The notes: generated by a model not told the origin, from the letters alone. A DNA stretch of 64,000 nt from Gemmataceae bacterium (GCA_901538445.1 LR594584.1:3652055-3716054), one strand, 5' to 3'. Shown: positions 35,088 through 46,205, numbered from the stretch's first letter. Numbers and translations are program-made.

Positions 35088-36245
35088 ATGTCTTCGGCAG
35101 CGTCCGCGCCCGCACCGGTCCCGTTCAACCGCTCCTCCACGCTCGGGAAGGAGCTGCAGAACATCGCCGAGGCGCTGCTCGGCGGCCAGATCGCCGGGGA
35201 CCAGGTGTTCACCCGCCGGTGCCAGGCGCTGCTGGAGCACCTGACCGGGAGCCGGCAGGCGCTGCTCACCACGTCCTGCACGCACGCGCTGGAGATGGCC
35301 GCGCTGCTCCTGAACATCGGCCCCGGCGACGAGGTCGTCCTCCCGTCGTTCACGTTCGTCTCGACCGCGAACGCCTTCGTGCTCCGCGGGGCCAAGCCGG
35401 TGTTCGCCGACGTGCGGCCCGACACCTTCAACCTCGACGAGGCGCAGTTGGAGGGGCTCCTCACCGACCGCACGAAGGCGGTCGTGCCGGTCCACTACGC
35501 CGGGGTCGGGTGCGAGATGGACCCGATCCTCGCCGCGTGCCGGAAGCGGGGGGTGGCGGTGGTCGAGGACAACGCGCACGGCCTGTTCGGGCGGTACCGG
35601 GGCCGCCCCCTCGGCACGTTCGGCGCGCTGGCGACGCAGAGCTTCCACGAGACCAAGAACCTGACGTGCGGCGAGGGCGGGGCGCTGCTGGTGAACGACC
35701 CGGCGTTCTCCGAGCGGGCCGAGATCCTCCGCGAGAAGGGCACCAACCGCTCGCAGTTCTTCCGCGGCCAGGTCGCGAAGTACACGTGGGTGGACGTCGG
35801 GTCGAGCTACGTCATGTCCGACGTTCTCGCGGCGTTCCTCTTCGGCCAGCTCGAACAGTGGGAGCGGGTCCAGGCGAAGCGGAAGCAACTGTGGGACTAC
35901 TACCACCTGCACCTCGCCGACTGGGCCGCGACGCTCGGGGTCCGCACGCCGACGGTGCCGAAGCACTGCGACCAGGCGTACCACATGTACTACCTCGTGA
36001 TGCCGACCCTCGAGCAGCGCCAGAGCCTCATCCAGCACCTGCGGGACCGCGGCGTGCTGGCCGTGTTCCACTACCAGCCGCTGCACCTGTCCGAGATGGG
36101 CCGGCGGTTCGGCGGGAAGCCCGGCGACTGCCCGGTGTCCGAGATGGCCGGCGACTGCCTCGTGCGGCTGCCGTTCTTCAACGACCTCTCGACGGCCGAC
36201 CAGGCGCGCGTCGTCCGCGAGGTCCGGTCCTGGTCGGGCCGCTGA
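35088..36245 (+). CDS. DegT/DnrJ/EryC1 aminotransferase, WecE/RffA-like (dTDP-4-amino-4,6-dideoxygalactose transaminase)
   Basis: 385 residues, the family length. PLP-dependent aspartate-aminotransferase fold: LLTTSCTHALEMAALLL, DEVVLPSFTFVSTANAFVLRGAKPVFAD, VEDNAHGLFGRYRGRPLGTFGALATQSF and the Schiff-base lysine segment SFHETKNLTCGEGGAL, which is specific to the WecE group (SFHETKN). The C-terminal part (HYQPLHLSEMG) is typical. It converts a dTDP-4-keto-6-deoxy sugar and glutamate to the 4-amino sugar. Upstream dTDP-glucose enzymes are outside the window. The start is ATG at 35088 with a 28-base gap from the glycosyltransferase. Confidence 0.92.
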   Translation: MSSAASAPAPVPFNRSSTLGKELQNIAEALLGGQIAGDQVFTRRCQALLEHLTGSRQALLTTSCTHALEMAALLLNIGPGDEVVLPSFTFVSTANAFVLRGAKPVFADVRPDTFNLDEAQLEGLLTDRTKAVVPVHYAGVGCEMDPILAACRKRGVAVVEDNAHGLFGRYRGRPLGTFGALATQSFHETKNLTCGEGGALLVNDPAFSERAEILREKGTNRSQFFRGQVAKYTWVDVGSSYVMSDVLAAFLFGQLEQWERVQAKRKQLWDYYHLHLADWAATLGVRTPTVPKHCDQAYHMYYLVMPTLEQRQSLIQHLRDRGVLAVFHYQPLHLSEMGRRFGGKPGDCPVSEMAGDCLVRLPFFNDLSTADQARVVREVRSWSGR

Positions 36246-36260
36246 CGCGATCCTGGGGGA

Positions 36261-36872
36261 ATGATGGCGGGGGTGAAGGCGATCCTGGCCCGACCGTGGG
36301 CGTACCGCCTCTTCCAGCGGGCGGTCGGTGCGGCGCGGCTCCGCGCCGTGTACGTGCGTCGGTACGTCCGGCCGTTCCCCGGGGCACGGGTGCTCGACAT
36401 CGGGTGCGGGCCGGGCGACATCCTCGACGCGCTCCCGAACACGCGGTACGTCGGTGCGGACCTGAGCCCCGAGTACATCCGCGAGGCGCAGGAGCGGTAC
36501 GGGGCGCGCGGCGAGTTCGTGTGCCGCTCGGTGAGCGACCTCGTGGTCGAACACGCCGGCTCGTTCGACATCGTCCTGGCCAACGGGGTGCTGCACCACC
36601 TCGACGACACGGAGGCCGATTCGCTACTTACCGTCGCGCGACAAGCTCTGAGGCCCGGGGGGCGGTTCGTATCGTTCGACGGGTGCTACGTGCCGGGCCA
36701 GAACCCGTTCGCCCGGTGGATGCTCGACCACGACCGCGGCACGCACGTTCGCCCCCGCGAGGAGTACCTGCGGCTCGCGCACGCCCGGTTCCCGACCGTC
36801 GAGTCGTTCCTGCACCACCGCCTGCTCAACATCCCGTACACGCACCTCGTCATGGTCTGCACGCAGGGCTGA
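36261..36872 (+). CDS. SAM-dependent class I methyltransferase
   Basis: 203 residues with a Rossmann methyltransferase fold: GARVLDIGCGPGDIL (motif I), YVGADLSPEYIREA (motif II, Asp binding the ribose), VLANGVLHHLDD (motif IV) and LRPGGRFVSFDGCYV. The acceptor is unknown; the context suggests the sugar or peptide made by this locus. It starts 15 bases after the aminotransferase and ends 5 bases from the converging NRPS gene. A second ATG three bases in is equally possible. Confidence 0.85.
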   Translation: MMAGVKAILARPWAYRLFQRAVGAARLRAVYVRRYVRPFPGARVLDIGCGPGDILDALPNTRYVGADLSPEYIREAQERYGARGEFVCRSVSDLVVEHAGSFDIVLANGVLHHLDDTEADSLLTVARQALRPGGRFVSFDGCYVPGQNPFARWMLDHDRGTHVRPREEYLRLAHARFPTVESFLHHRLLNIPYTHLVMVCTQG

Positions 36873-36877
36873 TGCGG

Positions 36878-39629
36878 TCACGGGCCCGTCGGTGCGGCCG
36901 GAGAAGCGCGGTCGATGCTGCCCGCCATTTGCCGCGCCAACTTATCGATGTTGTCGGGGTGGAACACCTCCAGGTGCCCCATCGCGACCGAGTGCAGTTC
37001 GACCCGACCGGTCGTGAGCCCCTGCCACCCCAGGAGCGGGTCGACGTTCACGACCGCGTTCCACAGGTCGAGCGGCACCTCGGCGCGGAACAGGGCGACC
37101 GTCCCGTGCATCTTGCCACCGGGGCGATAGCGCCGCGCCGCGGTCTGGAGCGCGACCCACACGTCGCGGAGCGCGTCCTGCGGGAGCGCGTCGAGGGCCG
37201 GGTGCGTGGGGAACAGGAGCCGCTCAAGGCCCGCGAGCCGGATGGCACGGTTGCCGAGGTTTTTCAGGCGGCGGACCGCGTACCGGACCCCGCCCTCGCG
37301 CCGGAACAGGTTCCGCGCGTGGAGCGCGAGCCGCCGGCGGAGCGGAAGGGCCGGCGGGTACCCCGGGGCGTTCATGTCGAACACCGCCACGAGCGGCACC
37401 TCGTGCCCGAGCGCCTGGAGCTGGAGCGCCACCTCGACCGCGACAAGCGCCCCGATCGAATACCCCGACAGCAGGTACGGCCCCTGGGGCCGCGCGGCGG
37501 TGATCTCGCGCACGTACTCGGCGGCGATCTCCTCGAAGTTGTCCGGGGGGCGGCGGCCGCCGTCGACGCCGACGGCCTTGAGGCCGTACACCGGGTAGTC
37601 GCTCCCCAGGGACCGGGCGAACTTATGGAACGTGAACACGTGGCCGCCGACGCCCGCGATCATGAACAGCGGCGGCTTGTGGCCGTCGGTCTGGAGCGGC
37701 ACGAGGACGCTCGGCGTCCCCATCTCCAGCCGGTTCTGCACGAGCACCGCCAGCTTCTCGACGGTGGTGGCCTCGTACATCGCGCCGAGGGGGATCGTGT
37801 GGCCGAGCCGTGCGGACACGAGTGCCACGACCTCCGCGGCCTTGAGGGACGTGCCGCCGAGGTCGACGAAGTCGTCGGTCACGCCGAGATTCGGGTTCCC
37901 GAACACCTCGGCCCAGATCGCGAGCAGGTCGCGCTCGGCGTCGCTCCGCGGGGCCACCCGCGACCGGTTCGGGGCCGCGGGGGCCGGGGCGCGGCTCGGG
38001 CCGGGAGCGCCTTGCGATCGACTTGCCGTTCGGGGTCATCGGCAGGGCGTCGAGGAACACGACCGGGCCGGGGACCATGTACGCCGGGACCCGCTCGCGG
38101 GCGTGCTGCCGCACGGCTTCCGGCGTGGGGGCCGCTCCCGGCCGCGGGACGAGGTACGCGACCAGCTCCGCCGGGTCGCCGGTCACGTGCGCGACCGCGG
38201 CGGCGACGAGCGGGTGCGACGCCAGGGCCGACTCGACCTCGCCCAACTCGATGCGGTAGCCGCGGACCTTCACCTGATGGTCGATGCGGCCCAGGCACTC
38301 CAGCACGCCGTCGGGTCGCAGCCGGGCCAGGTCGCCGGTCTTGTAGAGGCGCTGGCCGGGGTTCGCGGGGTCCGCGACAAACCGGTTCGCGGTGAGCTCC
38401 GGGCGGTTGAGGTAGTGCCGGGCGAGGCCGTCGCCGCCGATGTAAAGCTCGCCCACCTCCCCCGCCGGGAGCTGTTCGAGTTGCGGGTCGAGCACGTACA
38501 CCTGCGTGTTCGCGATCGGGTGGCCGATCGGGACGCTCCCGCCGGCGCGCTCGACGCGGTGGACCGTGGACCACACCGTCGTCTCGGTCGGGCCGTACAG
38601 GTTCCAAACTTCGGCGACCCGCTCGAGGAGGCGACCGGCGAGTTCCGGCGGCATCGGCTCGCCGCCGCAGAACGCCCTCAGCCCCGGCCGCCCGGCCCAC
38701 CCAGCGGCGAGGAGCAGCCGCCAGCGGGTCGGCGTCGCCTGGAGCACGGTCGCGCCGTACCGGTCGAGTTCTTCCGCGAGGCGGACCCCGTCGGCGGCGT
38801 CGGCCCAGCGGAGCACCGCGAGCCGCGCGCCCGCGATGAGCGGGAGCCACAGCTCCAGGTGGTGGATGTCGAACGAGATGGTCGTGACCGCGGCGACCAC
38901 GTCGGCTCGCGTCAGCCCTGGTTCACGCTGCATCGAGACGAGAAAGTTCACGAGTGCCCGGTGCTCGACGGCGACGCCATTCGGGCGACCGGTCGAGCCG
39001 GACGTGTAGATGACGTACGCGAGGTTCGCGGGCGTGCCCGAGTGCGGGAGCGGGCCGGTCGGCTCGCGGCCGATGGCGTCCCGTTCGGCGTCCAGATCGA
39101 CCACGTGCGCCGCGCCTGCGGGGAGGCGGCCGGCGAGGTGCGCCAGTGTGACGACGACCGGCGCGGCGCTGTCTTCGAGGTACAGTTTGAGCCGCTCGGC
39201 GGGGAAGTCGGGGTCGAGGGGAACGTACGCGCCGCCGGCCTTCCACACGCCGAGCAGGGCCGCGACCATCTCGGCCGTGCGGTCGAGGCAGACGCCGACG
39301 AGCACGTCCGGTCCCACGCCCCGCTTCCGGAGGTAGTGCGCGAACTGGTTCCCGCGGGCGTCCAGCTCGGCGTAGGTGAGCTTCGCGCCGCTGCTCTCGA
39401 CCGCGACGGCCCCGGGGGTCCGGGCGGCTTGCTCGGCGATCAACTCGTGCGCGCGGCGGTCGCGCGGGTAGTCGGCCGCTGTGTCGTTGAGGGCGGCGAG
39501 GATCTCGCGCGGGTCGGCCGCCGGGTGGTGGGTCTCGCTCAGGCCCGCGCCGACCGCCGGCCCCACGCGGTCCAGAGTACCCGTTGCGTGCGACCCCATC
39601 GAGAGATCAGCCGGCAGCGACTTCGACAT
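36878..39629 (-). CDS. NRPS module A-PCP-TE (glycine-like pocket), two frame breaks
   Basis: About 917 residues if repaired. Frame one (from ATG 39629) holds a complete adenylation domain: YIYTSGSTGRPNG-type loop, YGPTETTVWST, KTGDLARLRPDG and MTPNGK. The signature residues read by eye as D-I-L-Q-F-G-L-V-W, close to the glycine code DILQLGLIW. At about 38026 the frame is lost; VDRKALP continues in a second frame, and from about 38000 APNRSRVAPRSDAERDLLAIW in a third, leading into the carrier domain (DLGGTSLKAAE, Ser for phosphopantetheine) and a type I thioesterase (GYSIGAL, His in MGHLEVF). The breaks sit at GC runs and may be sequence errors or decay. The gene is 141 bases from the upstream NRPS gene. 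Confidence 0.82.
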
Positions 39630-39770
39630 CGAACGCCTCGTGTAGCGGAGACTTCTGGTCAATTGTTCTCGTTGCAGCCGCGTCGAACGCCGCCCGACCC
39701 TGGCCAGTTAAGCAATCGAAGTGCCAACGCGGCCCGGGGGCGGAGTCGGGGCCACCGGCGCGGCCCCGGA

Positions 39771-42700
39771 TCACGCCGGGTCCCCGATCGCCACCCGGAG
39801 CAGCCCGGCGACGAGTTCCTGATTGTCCTCCCGGAAGATGTCGAGGTGCCCGGCCGGGACGACGTGCCGCTCGACGCCCCCGGTCGCCCACCGGCCCCAC
39901 CCCTTCATCGGGTCGTCGAACACGCACCCCGGCCAGTCCTCGGGCGTCTCCGACGCGAACAGGATCACCCGCCCGTCGAACGTGCCCGACGGCCAGTACC
40001 GGTCCCGGGCCTTCGTCAGCGCGCCCCAGACGCGCTTGAGGTTCTCCTGGGGCACGAGGTCCATCCCGGGCACCCCGGGTGCGTCGAGCCAGTGCAGGTT
40101 GAGCGCCCCCAGGACGCGGCCCCGCACCCGCCGGAACCGGTCCCGGAGGTAGCTCAGCCGCCCGGGGGCGCGGGCGAACCGGACCAGGTGCCGCCACGCC
40201 CGGCGGACCGGGGACGGCTTCCGAGGGTACCCCGGGGCCAGCATGTCGAACACGATCACGTGGGGCACCTTCTTCCCGGCGGCCCGCAGTTGGACGGCGA
40301 GTTCGAGCGCGATGACGGCCCCGATCGAGTACCCGCCGACGACGTAGGGGCCGTCCGGCCGGGCCGCGACGATCTCCTTGAGGTACCGCGCCGCGATCTC
40401 GGCCATCGACTCGAGCGGGGGCTCCGTGCCGTCCACGCCGACCGCCTTCAACCCGTAGGTCGGCTGGTCCGGCCCGAGGTGCCGCGCGAACTGGTGGAAC
40501 GCGAACACGTGCCCGCCGGCCCCGGCGATCAGGAACAGCGGGGGCCGCCCGCCCCCGGGTTGCAGTGGGACGAGGCACCCGCGGCCCAGCTCCAGCTTCC
40601 GCTGGATCACGGCGGCCAGGCCGCGGACCGTCGGCGCGGCGAACAGCGCCTCCAGGGGCACGCGGTGCCCGAGCCGCGACTCGACCCGGGCCATCAGGAC
40701 CGCGGCCGAGAGGGAGTTCCCGCCCAGGTCGCGGAAGCTGTCCGTCACGCTGATCGGGCGCACGTTCAGGAGCTCCTCCCACAGCGGCAGCAGCGCCCGC
40801 TCGGCGTCGTTCGCGGGCGACTCGAACGCCGCCTCGGGCCGGGCGGCGGCGAGGTCCGGCGGCGCGAGTGCGGCCCGGTCGAGCTTCCCGTTGGGCGTGA
40901 CCGGCAGCGCCGCCAGCGCGACGAAGTGCGCCGGCACCATGTACTCGGGGAGCGTCGCCCGGAGGAACCCGGCCAGTTCGTCGGCCCCCGGGTCGGCCCC
41001 CGGCTGGGCGACGACGTAGGCCGCGAGGTAGGCGGTGTTCGCGGCGTCGCGGTGGTGCTTGACCACGCACTCGCGGACCGCCGGGTGCGCCGCGAGCACG
41101 GCCTCGATCTCCCCGAGTTCCACCCGGAACCCGCGGACCTTGACCTGCTGGTCGATGCGGCCCAGGAACTCGATGTTGCCGTCCGGCATGTACCGGGCCA
41201 GGTCCCCGGTCTTGTACAGCCGGTGGGTGTCGGCCGGGTCGGAGCCGGGGGACCGGGGCGTGAGCGGGTCCGGGACGAACCGCTCGGCCGTCAGCTCGGG
41301 GCGGTTCAAGTACCCGTCGGCGAGGACGAGGCCGCCGATGTGCAACTCGCCGGGGACGCCGACTGGGACGGGTTGAAGCCGCGAGTCGAGGACGTGGTAC
41401 CGGGCGTTGCGGATCGGGCGGCCGTAAGGGATGCTCGGCCACGCCGGATCGACCGGGCCGATCGGGTACCAGTTCGACCAGATCGCCGCCTCGGTCGCTC
41501 CGCCGAGGCTGACGACGCTCGCGCCCGGGAACGCGGCCCGCACCTGGTCCGGGAGCGCCACCGGGATCCAGTCGCCGGAGAGCATGACGAGCCGGAGCCG
41601 GTCCCGGCGGTCCCGCTCGAAGAACGGCGCGAGTTGCTGGAGCGCGGCCGGGGCCGAGTCCCAGATGGTGATCCCCTCGGTCCGCAGCACGCGGGCGAGC
41701 CGGGCCGGGTCGCGGAGTTCGTCCTCGGCGGCGACGCGGACCGAGCCGCCCGCCCCGAGGACCCCGAACACGTCGTACACCGAGAGGTCGAAGCTCAGCG
41801 ACGTGACGAACAGGAGCCGGTCCCGCGGCCCGACCTCGAACGTCGCGTTCACCCAGTCGAGGACGTTCACCACGGCCGTGTGCCGCAGCACCACGCCCTT
41901 CGGCCGGCCGGTCGAGCCGGACGTGTAGATGACGTAGCACACGTCGCCCGGCCCGCTCACCGGGTCGAGGTCGCCCGGGTCCAGGGGCGCCAGGCCCGGC
42001 GCGATCTGCTCCACGCACACGCACCGCGTCTCGCCCCCGGGGAGCCGGTCGAGGAGCGCCCGCTCCGTCACGACGAGCGGCGCGCGGCTGTCGCCGAGCA
42101 TGAACGCGATCCGGTCGCGGGGGTACACCGGGTCGAGCGGAACGTAGGCTCCGCCGGCCTTCAGGATGCCGAGTACCGCGACGAGAGGTTCCACCGCCCG
42201 CCGCAAGCAAACGCCCACGAACGTGCCGGGCGCGACGCCCTGCGCCCGGAGGTAGCGCGCGAGGCGGTTGGCCCTCTCGTTCAGCTCGCGGTACGTCACC
42301 TCGCGGCCCCCGGCGACCACCGCGACCGCGTCCGGCTGCTGGCGGGCGCGGGCCTCGAACAGGTTGTGGATGCACAGGTCGCGGGGGTAGTCGCCGGCGG
42401 TCGCGTTCCACTCGCGGACGATCTGGTGCCGCTCGGTCGGGGTCATGAGGGGCAGTTCGCCGACGGCCGTGTCGGGCTCGGCACACGCGGCGGCGAGCAG
42501 AATCAGGTAGTGGTTCCCGAGTCGCTCGATCGCCGCCGCGTCGAACAGGGCGGTGTTGTACTCGATCCAGATGGACAGGCCGCCGTCCGGTGTGTCTTCG
42601 AGGCCCATCCGCAAATCAAACATCGCCGTCCCGTTGTGGACCGGAACGTTCTCGGCCCCGAGCGGCCCGATCCGCTCGGGAACGATCGGGATGTTCTGGT

Positions 42701-43843
42701 ACTGGAACACGACCTGGAAGAACGGCTGGCGCGACGCGTCGTGTGGGGGTTGAACGGCCCCGACGAGGGCTTCGAGGTCCACGTCGGAACCGGCGAACGC
42801 CTCGGTCCGCGTGCGGCGGGCGCGAGCGAGCACCTCGCGCACCGTCGGGTCGCCGCTCAGGTCGGTGCGGAACACGAGGGTGTTGGTGAAGAACCCCACG
42901 GTGTCGCGGGTCTCGGGCCGCTGCCGGTTCGCCACGGGCACGCCGATGAGGAGGTCCGTCTGCCCCGTGTACCGGTGGATGAGGGTCTGGAAGGTGGCCA
43001 GGCCAACAAGAAACCGGCTCGACGCCTCGCGAGCGGCGAGATCGTCCGCGGCGGCGACGAGGTCGCGCGGGACGGTGAAGGTGTGGGTCGCGCCGCGGAA
43101 CGTCTGGGCCGGCGGCCGGGGCTTGCTGAACGGCAGATCGACCGGCGCGAGCGGGAGCCGGAGCGCGTCCTTCCACCTTTCCAGTTGCCCCTGGAACTCG
43201 GTCGTGGTGACGTGCTCGCGTTGCCAGGCGGCGAAGTCGCCGTACTGGACCGGCAGCGGCGGCAGCACGGGTCCGCGGCCCTCGCACGCGGCCCCGTAGA
43301 ACTCACCGAAGTCCCGAAAGAAGACGCCCACCGACCAGCCGTCGATGATCGAGTGGTGGAAGTTCACCCACAGGTACGACTCGCCTTCCGCGATAAGGAA
43401 CAACTGTGCGTCCCACAACCGGTCCGATGCCAGTTCGAACCTGCGGCGGGACTCGGCGCTCGCCCGTTCCCGCACCGCGCCGCGCCGGTCGGCTACCGGG
43501 AGATCGCGGAGGTCGATCACGATGAAGTCGACCGGACCCGGGGGGCAACGATCTGGGAAAGCTCGCCCCCGTCGTTGACGAGTCGGGTGCGCAGCGCCTC
43601 GTGCCGGGCGACCGTTTCGCGGAGCGCGTCCCGGGCCGCGACCGGGTCGATCCGTCCCGCGAGCCGCAGGAGGAAGAAGACGTTGTACACCTCGGGGTTC
43701 GGGATGATCTGGTCCAGCATCCACAGCCGGCGCTGCCCGGCAGTCGCGGGCAGCCGGTGCCGCGGGCCGTCGAGTGGGGCAATGGGCCGCCGCGGGGGCG
43801 TGATGGGAACCGTCTCTGCGGGGCTACCCTTGAGGCGAAGCAT
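39771..43843 (-). CDS. NRPS C-A-PCP-TE (cysteine-like pocket), one frame break
   Basis: About 1357 residues if repaired. Start at ATG 43843 (MLRLKGSPAETVPITPP). Domains in order: condensation with ATAGQRRLWMLDQ and HHSIIDGWS (HHxxxDG, so a peptide-forming, not heterocyclising, domain), then adenylation (VIYTSGSTGRPKG), carrier (DLGGNSLSAAVL) and type I thioesterase (GYSIGAV, His in AGHLDIF). Frame is lost at about 43540-43545 in GGGGGG, where QIVAP continues as PPGPVDFIVIDL. The adenylation signature reads D-L-Y-D-M-S-L-I-W, near the cysteine code DLYNLSLIW as I remember it; the assignment is by eye. A domain beginning with C and ending in its own TE suggests a short or single-residue product. 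Confidence 0.85.
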
Positions 43844-44254
43844 GGGTCGAACTCGGCGGGGACGAGGCGGAGAGACCGCTGAGATTCGTGGGTCCGGAGC
43901 GTGGGTCTGCGGTAGGAGCGACCGGTCCCGGGCGGGGTGCCGCGGGCGGGTGATCACAGGCTGTTCCCTCGAACCCTCCGATCGCTGCGCGGCCCCCTCG
44001 CGCGGGTCACCCCTCCGGGTGAAGCAAACAGAATTTCCGATGGGAACCTACGCGCGCGAACGGGAGCCTGAACCAGCGAACCGTGTGCCGGCCCGGGGGC
44101 GCAAGCCGGAATATCCGCAGCACCTCCGCCACATCCGCGCCTGCTTCACTGTCATGGGTCCGACTGTGCAGACTCCGCTCTTTTGGCGCGCCGTCTGCTT
44201 TAGGGAGCGCCGCCGTTGCACTCCGCCCCGGCAGACGTTGGGCCTGAGGACGCC
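43844..44254. other. Divergent intergenic region between NRPS and ABC exporter
   Basis: 411 bases with no gene I can support. A short inverted pair (CACCC and GGGTG around 44009-44020) and a slightly AT-richer patch near 44020-44050 are the only structure seen. I found no convincing -35/-10 pair. Shared control of exporter and NRPS genes is possible. Confidence 0.4.
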
Positions 44255-46114
44255 ATGTTAGCCAAGCCGATTCCCGAGGTGCGCCGGTTCCGAACCGAGG
44301 TCCGCGACCTCTTTACAACGGCCCGCAAAACCTGGCGAATGCTCTCCCGTTCGCACCGCTTCTCGCTGCTCACCGCCGTCTCGCTCATGGCCGTTGGTGG
44401 GTTCACGGCGACCGCCATCCCGCTTCTCTCGGGCAAACTCGTGGACCGCGTCGCGCACGGCATCCAGGCCGGCGAGTCCCGGGCCGTCGTGCTGGAGTCC
44501 GTCGCGTACGTCCTCTGCGCGATCGGCGCGCTCGTCCTCGTCCGCGAGTTGCTCCAGGTGCTGCGCCGCTACCTGGTCGAGAACACCTGCACGCGGATCG
44601 AGCGGCACATGAGCGTGAAGGTGATCGCGCACATCACGCAGGCCGACCTGTCCGGGCTCACGCACGAGCGGATCGGCTCGCTGCACGGGAAGATCTTCCG
44701 GTCCGTCGGCGGGTTCATGCGGCTCCTGCGGCTGTCGTTCCTCGACTTCTTCCCGGCCCTGCTGGTCGGCGTGTTCGCCATCACAACGGCGGTGTGGAAG
44801 GAGCCGTGGCTCGGGCTCGCGATGCTCGGCGTGATCCCCGCGTCGCTCACCCTCACCGTGTGGCAGTTGATGTCCCAGAAGCGGGTGCGGCTGAAGCTCC
44901 TGCGGGTCAACGAGGAGATGGACGGCACCGTGGTCGAGTTGCTCGGCGGGCTGGACTACGTCCGGGTCGCGAACGCGAACGCCCAGGAACTCAAGCGGGT
45001 CGCACGGGCCGCCGAGCAGAAGCGGTCGAAGGAGCTGAAGCACCACGTCGCGATGTCGTTCTTCGGTGCCGGCAAGGCGGTCGTGGAGGGCATGTTCCAC
45101 GTCGGGGTCCTGGCACTGGCCGCGTACCTCGCCATCTCGGGGAGCATCAGCTTCGGCGACATCCTCACGTTCTCCATGCTGTACCTCAGCGCGATGGCGC
45201 CGCTCAACGAGGTCCACCGGGTGCTCGACGAGGGCCACGAGGCGAGCCTCCGCGTGCTCGACCTCCAGGAACTGCTCGCGCTGCCGCTCGACCCGTCGTT
45301 CCAGACGCCGACGCACACGGCCCCGCGGCTCGACGACACGGTCCCCGTGGTCCGCGTCGAGGGCCTGCGGGTCGAGTACGCCCTCCCCGACGGCCGCCCG
45401 GCGCGGGCGCTGAAGGGCATCGACCTGGAGATCCACGCGGGTGAGACCATCGGCGTGGCCGGCAAGTCCGGGTGCGGGAAGTCCACGTGGCTCAAGGTGC
45501 TGATGCGGTTGCTGCACCCGCGCGAGGGCCGGGTGTGGGTCATGGGCGTGCCGCTGGAGGAGGTGTCCCGGGAGACGATCAGCCACCTCATCGGGTACGT
45601 CGGCCAGAACCCGTTCGTGTTCAGCGGCACCATCGAGGAGAACATCACCTACGGGTGCCCGAAGTACCTCCCCGAGGACGTGGTGCGGGCCGCGAAGATG
45701 GCGTGCATCCACGACGAGATCGTGGCGATGCCCGACGGGTACCGCACCGCGGTCGCCGAGCGCGGGGCGAACCTGTCCGGCGGGCAGCGGCAGCGGATCG
45801 CGCTGGCCCGGGTGTTCCTCCAGAACCCGCCGATCCTCGTGCTCGACGAGGCGACCAGCGCGCTCGACACGATCAGCGAGCGGCAGGTCCAGCACGCGAT
45901 CGGCACGGCGAGCCGGAACCGCACGGTCATCATGGTCGCGCACCGGCTCAGCACGTTCGCCGACGCGGACCGGATCTTCGTGTTCGACGACGGCCGCCTG
46001 GTCGAGACCGGTCCCTACGAGGAGCTCCTCGCCCGGGACGGACTGTTCGCCGAACTGGTCCGGGCCGCCGAAACCAAGTCGGCCGACGCACGCTCGCCGG
46101 TCGCCGTGGGTTGA
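44255..46114 (+). CDS. ABC exporter, fused permease-ATPase
   Basis: 619 residues from the ATG at 44255, which follows GAGGA at 44246-44250; a TTG at 44216 would be the other start. Residues about 30-320 hold six transmembrane helices of the exporter type (LSLLTAVSLMAVGGFTATAIP-like first helix, LDFFPALLVGVFAITTAVW). Then comes a nucleotide-binding domain with Walker A GKSGCGKST, GYVGQNPFVFSGTIEENITYG (Q-loop and exporter motif), signature LSGGQRQRIAL, Walker B ILVLDEATSALD and the H-loop AHRLST. It works as a homodimer, exporting lipids, lipopeptides or drugs. Position divergent from the NRPS genes suggests export of their product. A perfect terminator follows. Confidence 0.92.
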   Translation: MLAKPIPEVRRFRTEVRDLFTTARKTWRMLSRSHRFSLLTAVSLMAVGGFTATAIPLLSGKLVDRVAHGIQAGESRAVVLESVAYVLCAIGALVLVRELLQVLRRYLVENTCTRIERHMSVKVIAHITQADLSGLTHERIGSLHGKIFRSVGGFMRLLRLSFLDFFPALLVGVFAITTAVWKEPWLGLAMLGVIPASLTLTVWQLMSQKRVRLKLLRVNEEMDGTVVELLGGLDYVRVANANAQELKRVARAAEQKRSKELKHHVAMSFFGAGKAVVEGMFHVGVLALAAYLAISGSISFGDILTFSMLYLSAMAPLNEVHRVLDEGHEASLRVLDLQELLALPLDPSFQTPTHTAPRLDDTVPVVRVEGLRVEYALPDGRPARALKGIDLEIHAGETIGVAGKSGCGKSTWLKVLMRLLHPREGRVWVMGVPLEEVSRETISHLIGYVGQNPFVFSGTIEENITYGCPKYLPEDVVRAAKMACIHDEIVAMPDGYRTAVAERGANLSGGQRQRIALARVFLQNPPILVLDEATSALDTISERQVQHAIGTASRNRTVIMVAHRLSTFADADRIFVFDDGRLVETGPYEELLARDGLFAELVRAAETKSADARSPVAVG

Positions 46115-46135
46115 GCCACACAACCCGTCGCGTTG

Positions 46136-46169
46136 CCCCGCCGCGGTCACCCGCGGCGGGGTTTCTTTT
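46136..46169 (+). terminator. Rho-independent terminator of the ABC exporter gene
   Basis: An 11-bp perfect stem (CCCCGCCGCGG 46136-46146 with CCGCGGCGGGG 46151-46161), TCAC loop, then TTTCTTTTT. The clearest terminator in the window; it isolates the exporter from the tetR promoter that starts nine bases later. Confidence 0.92.
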
Positions 46170-46177
46170 TGTTCGGC

Positions 46178-46205
46178 TTGACACGAAACAAACGTTTGAT
46201 ACACT
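46178..46205 (+). promoter_or_regulatory. Promoter and probable TetR operator of the exporter operon
   Basis: TTGACA (46178-46183) and TACACT (46200-46205) are separated by 16 bases, a good sigma-70-type promoter. The spacer contains the palindrome CAAACGTTTG (46189-46198), and related half-sites (CGTTCGAT at 46211, CGTTTCAT at 46228) follow. Binding of the regulator encoded next would block the polymerase. The promoter is inferred from sequence only. Confidence 0.7.

Noticed and set aside
37632-44261. A 2209-residue open frame on the plus strand
   Set aside because: It runs antisense through both NRPS genes and exists because stops are rare in GC-rich DNA. Its translation is low-complexity Arg/Gly/Pro and matches no domain, while the minus strand has full NRPS motifs.
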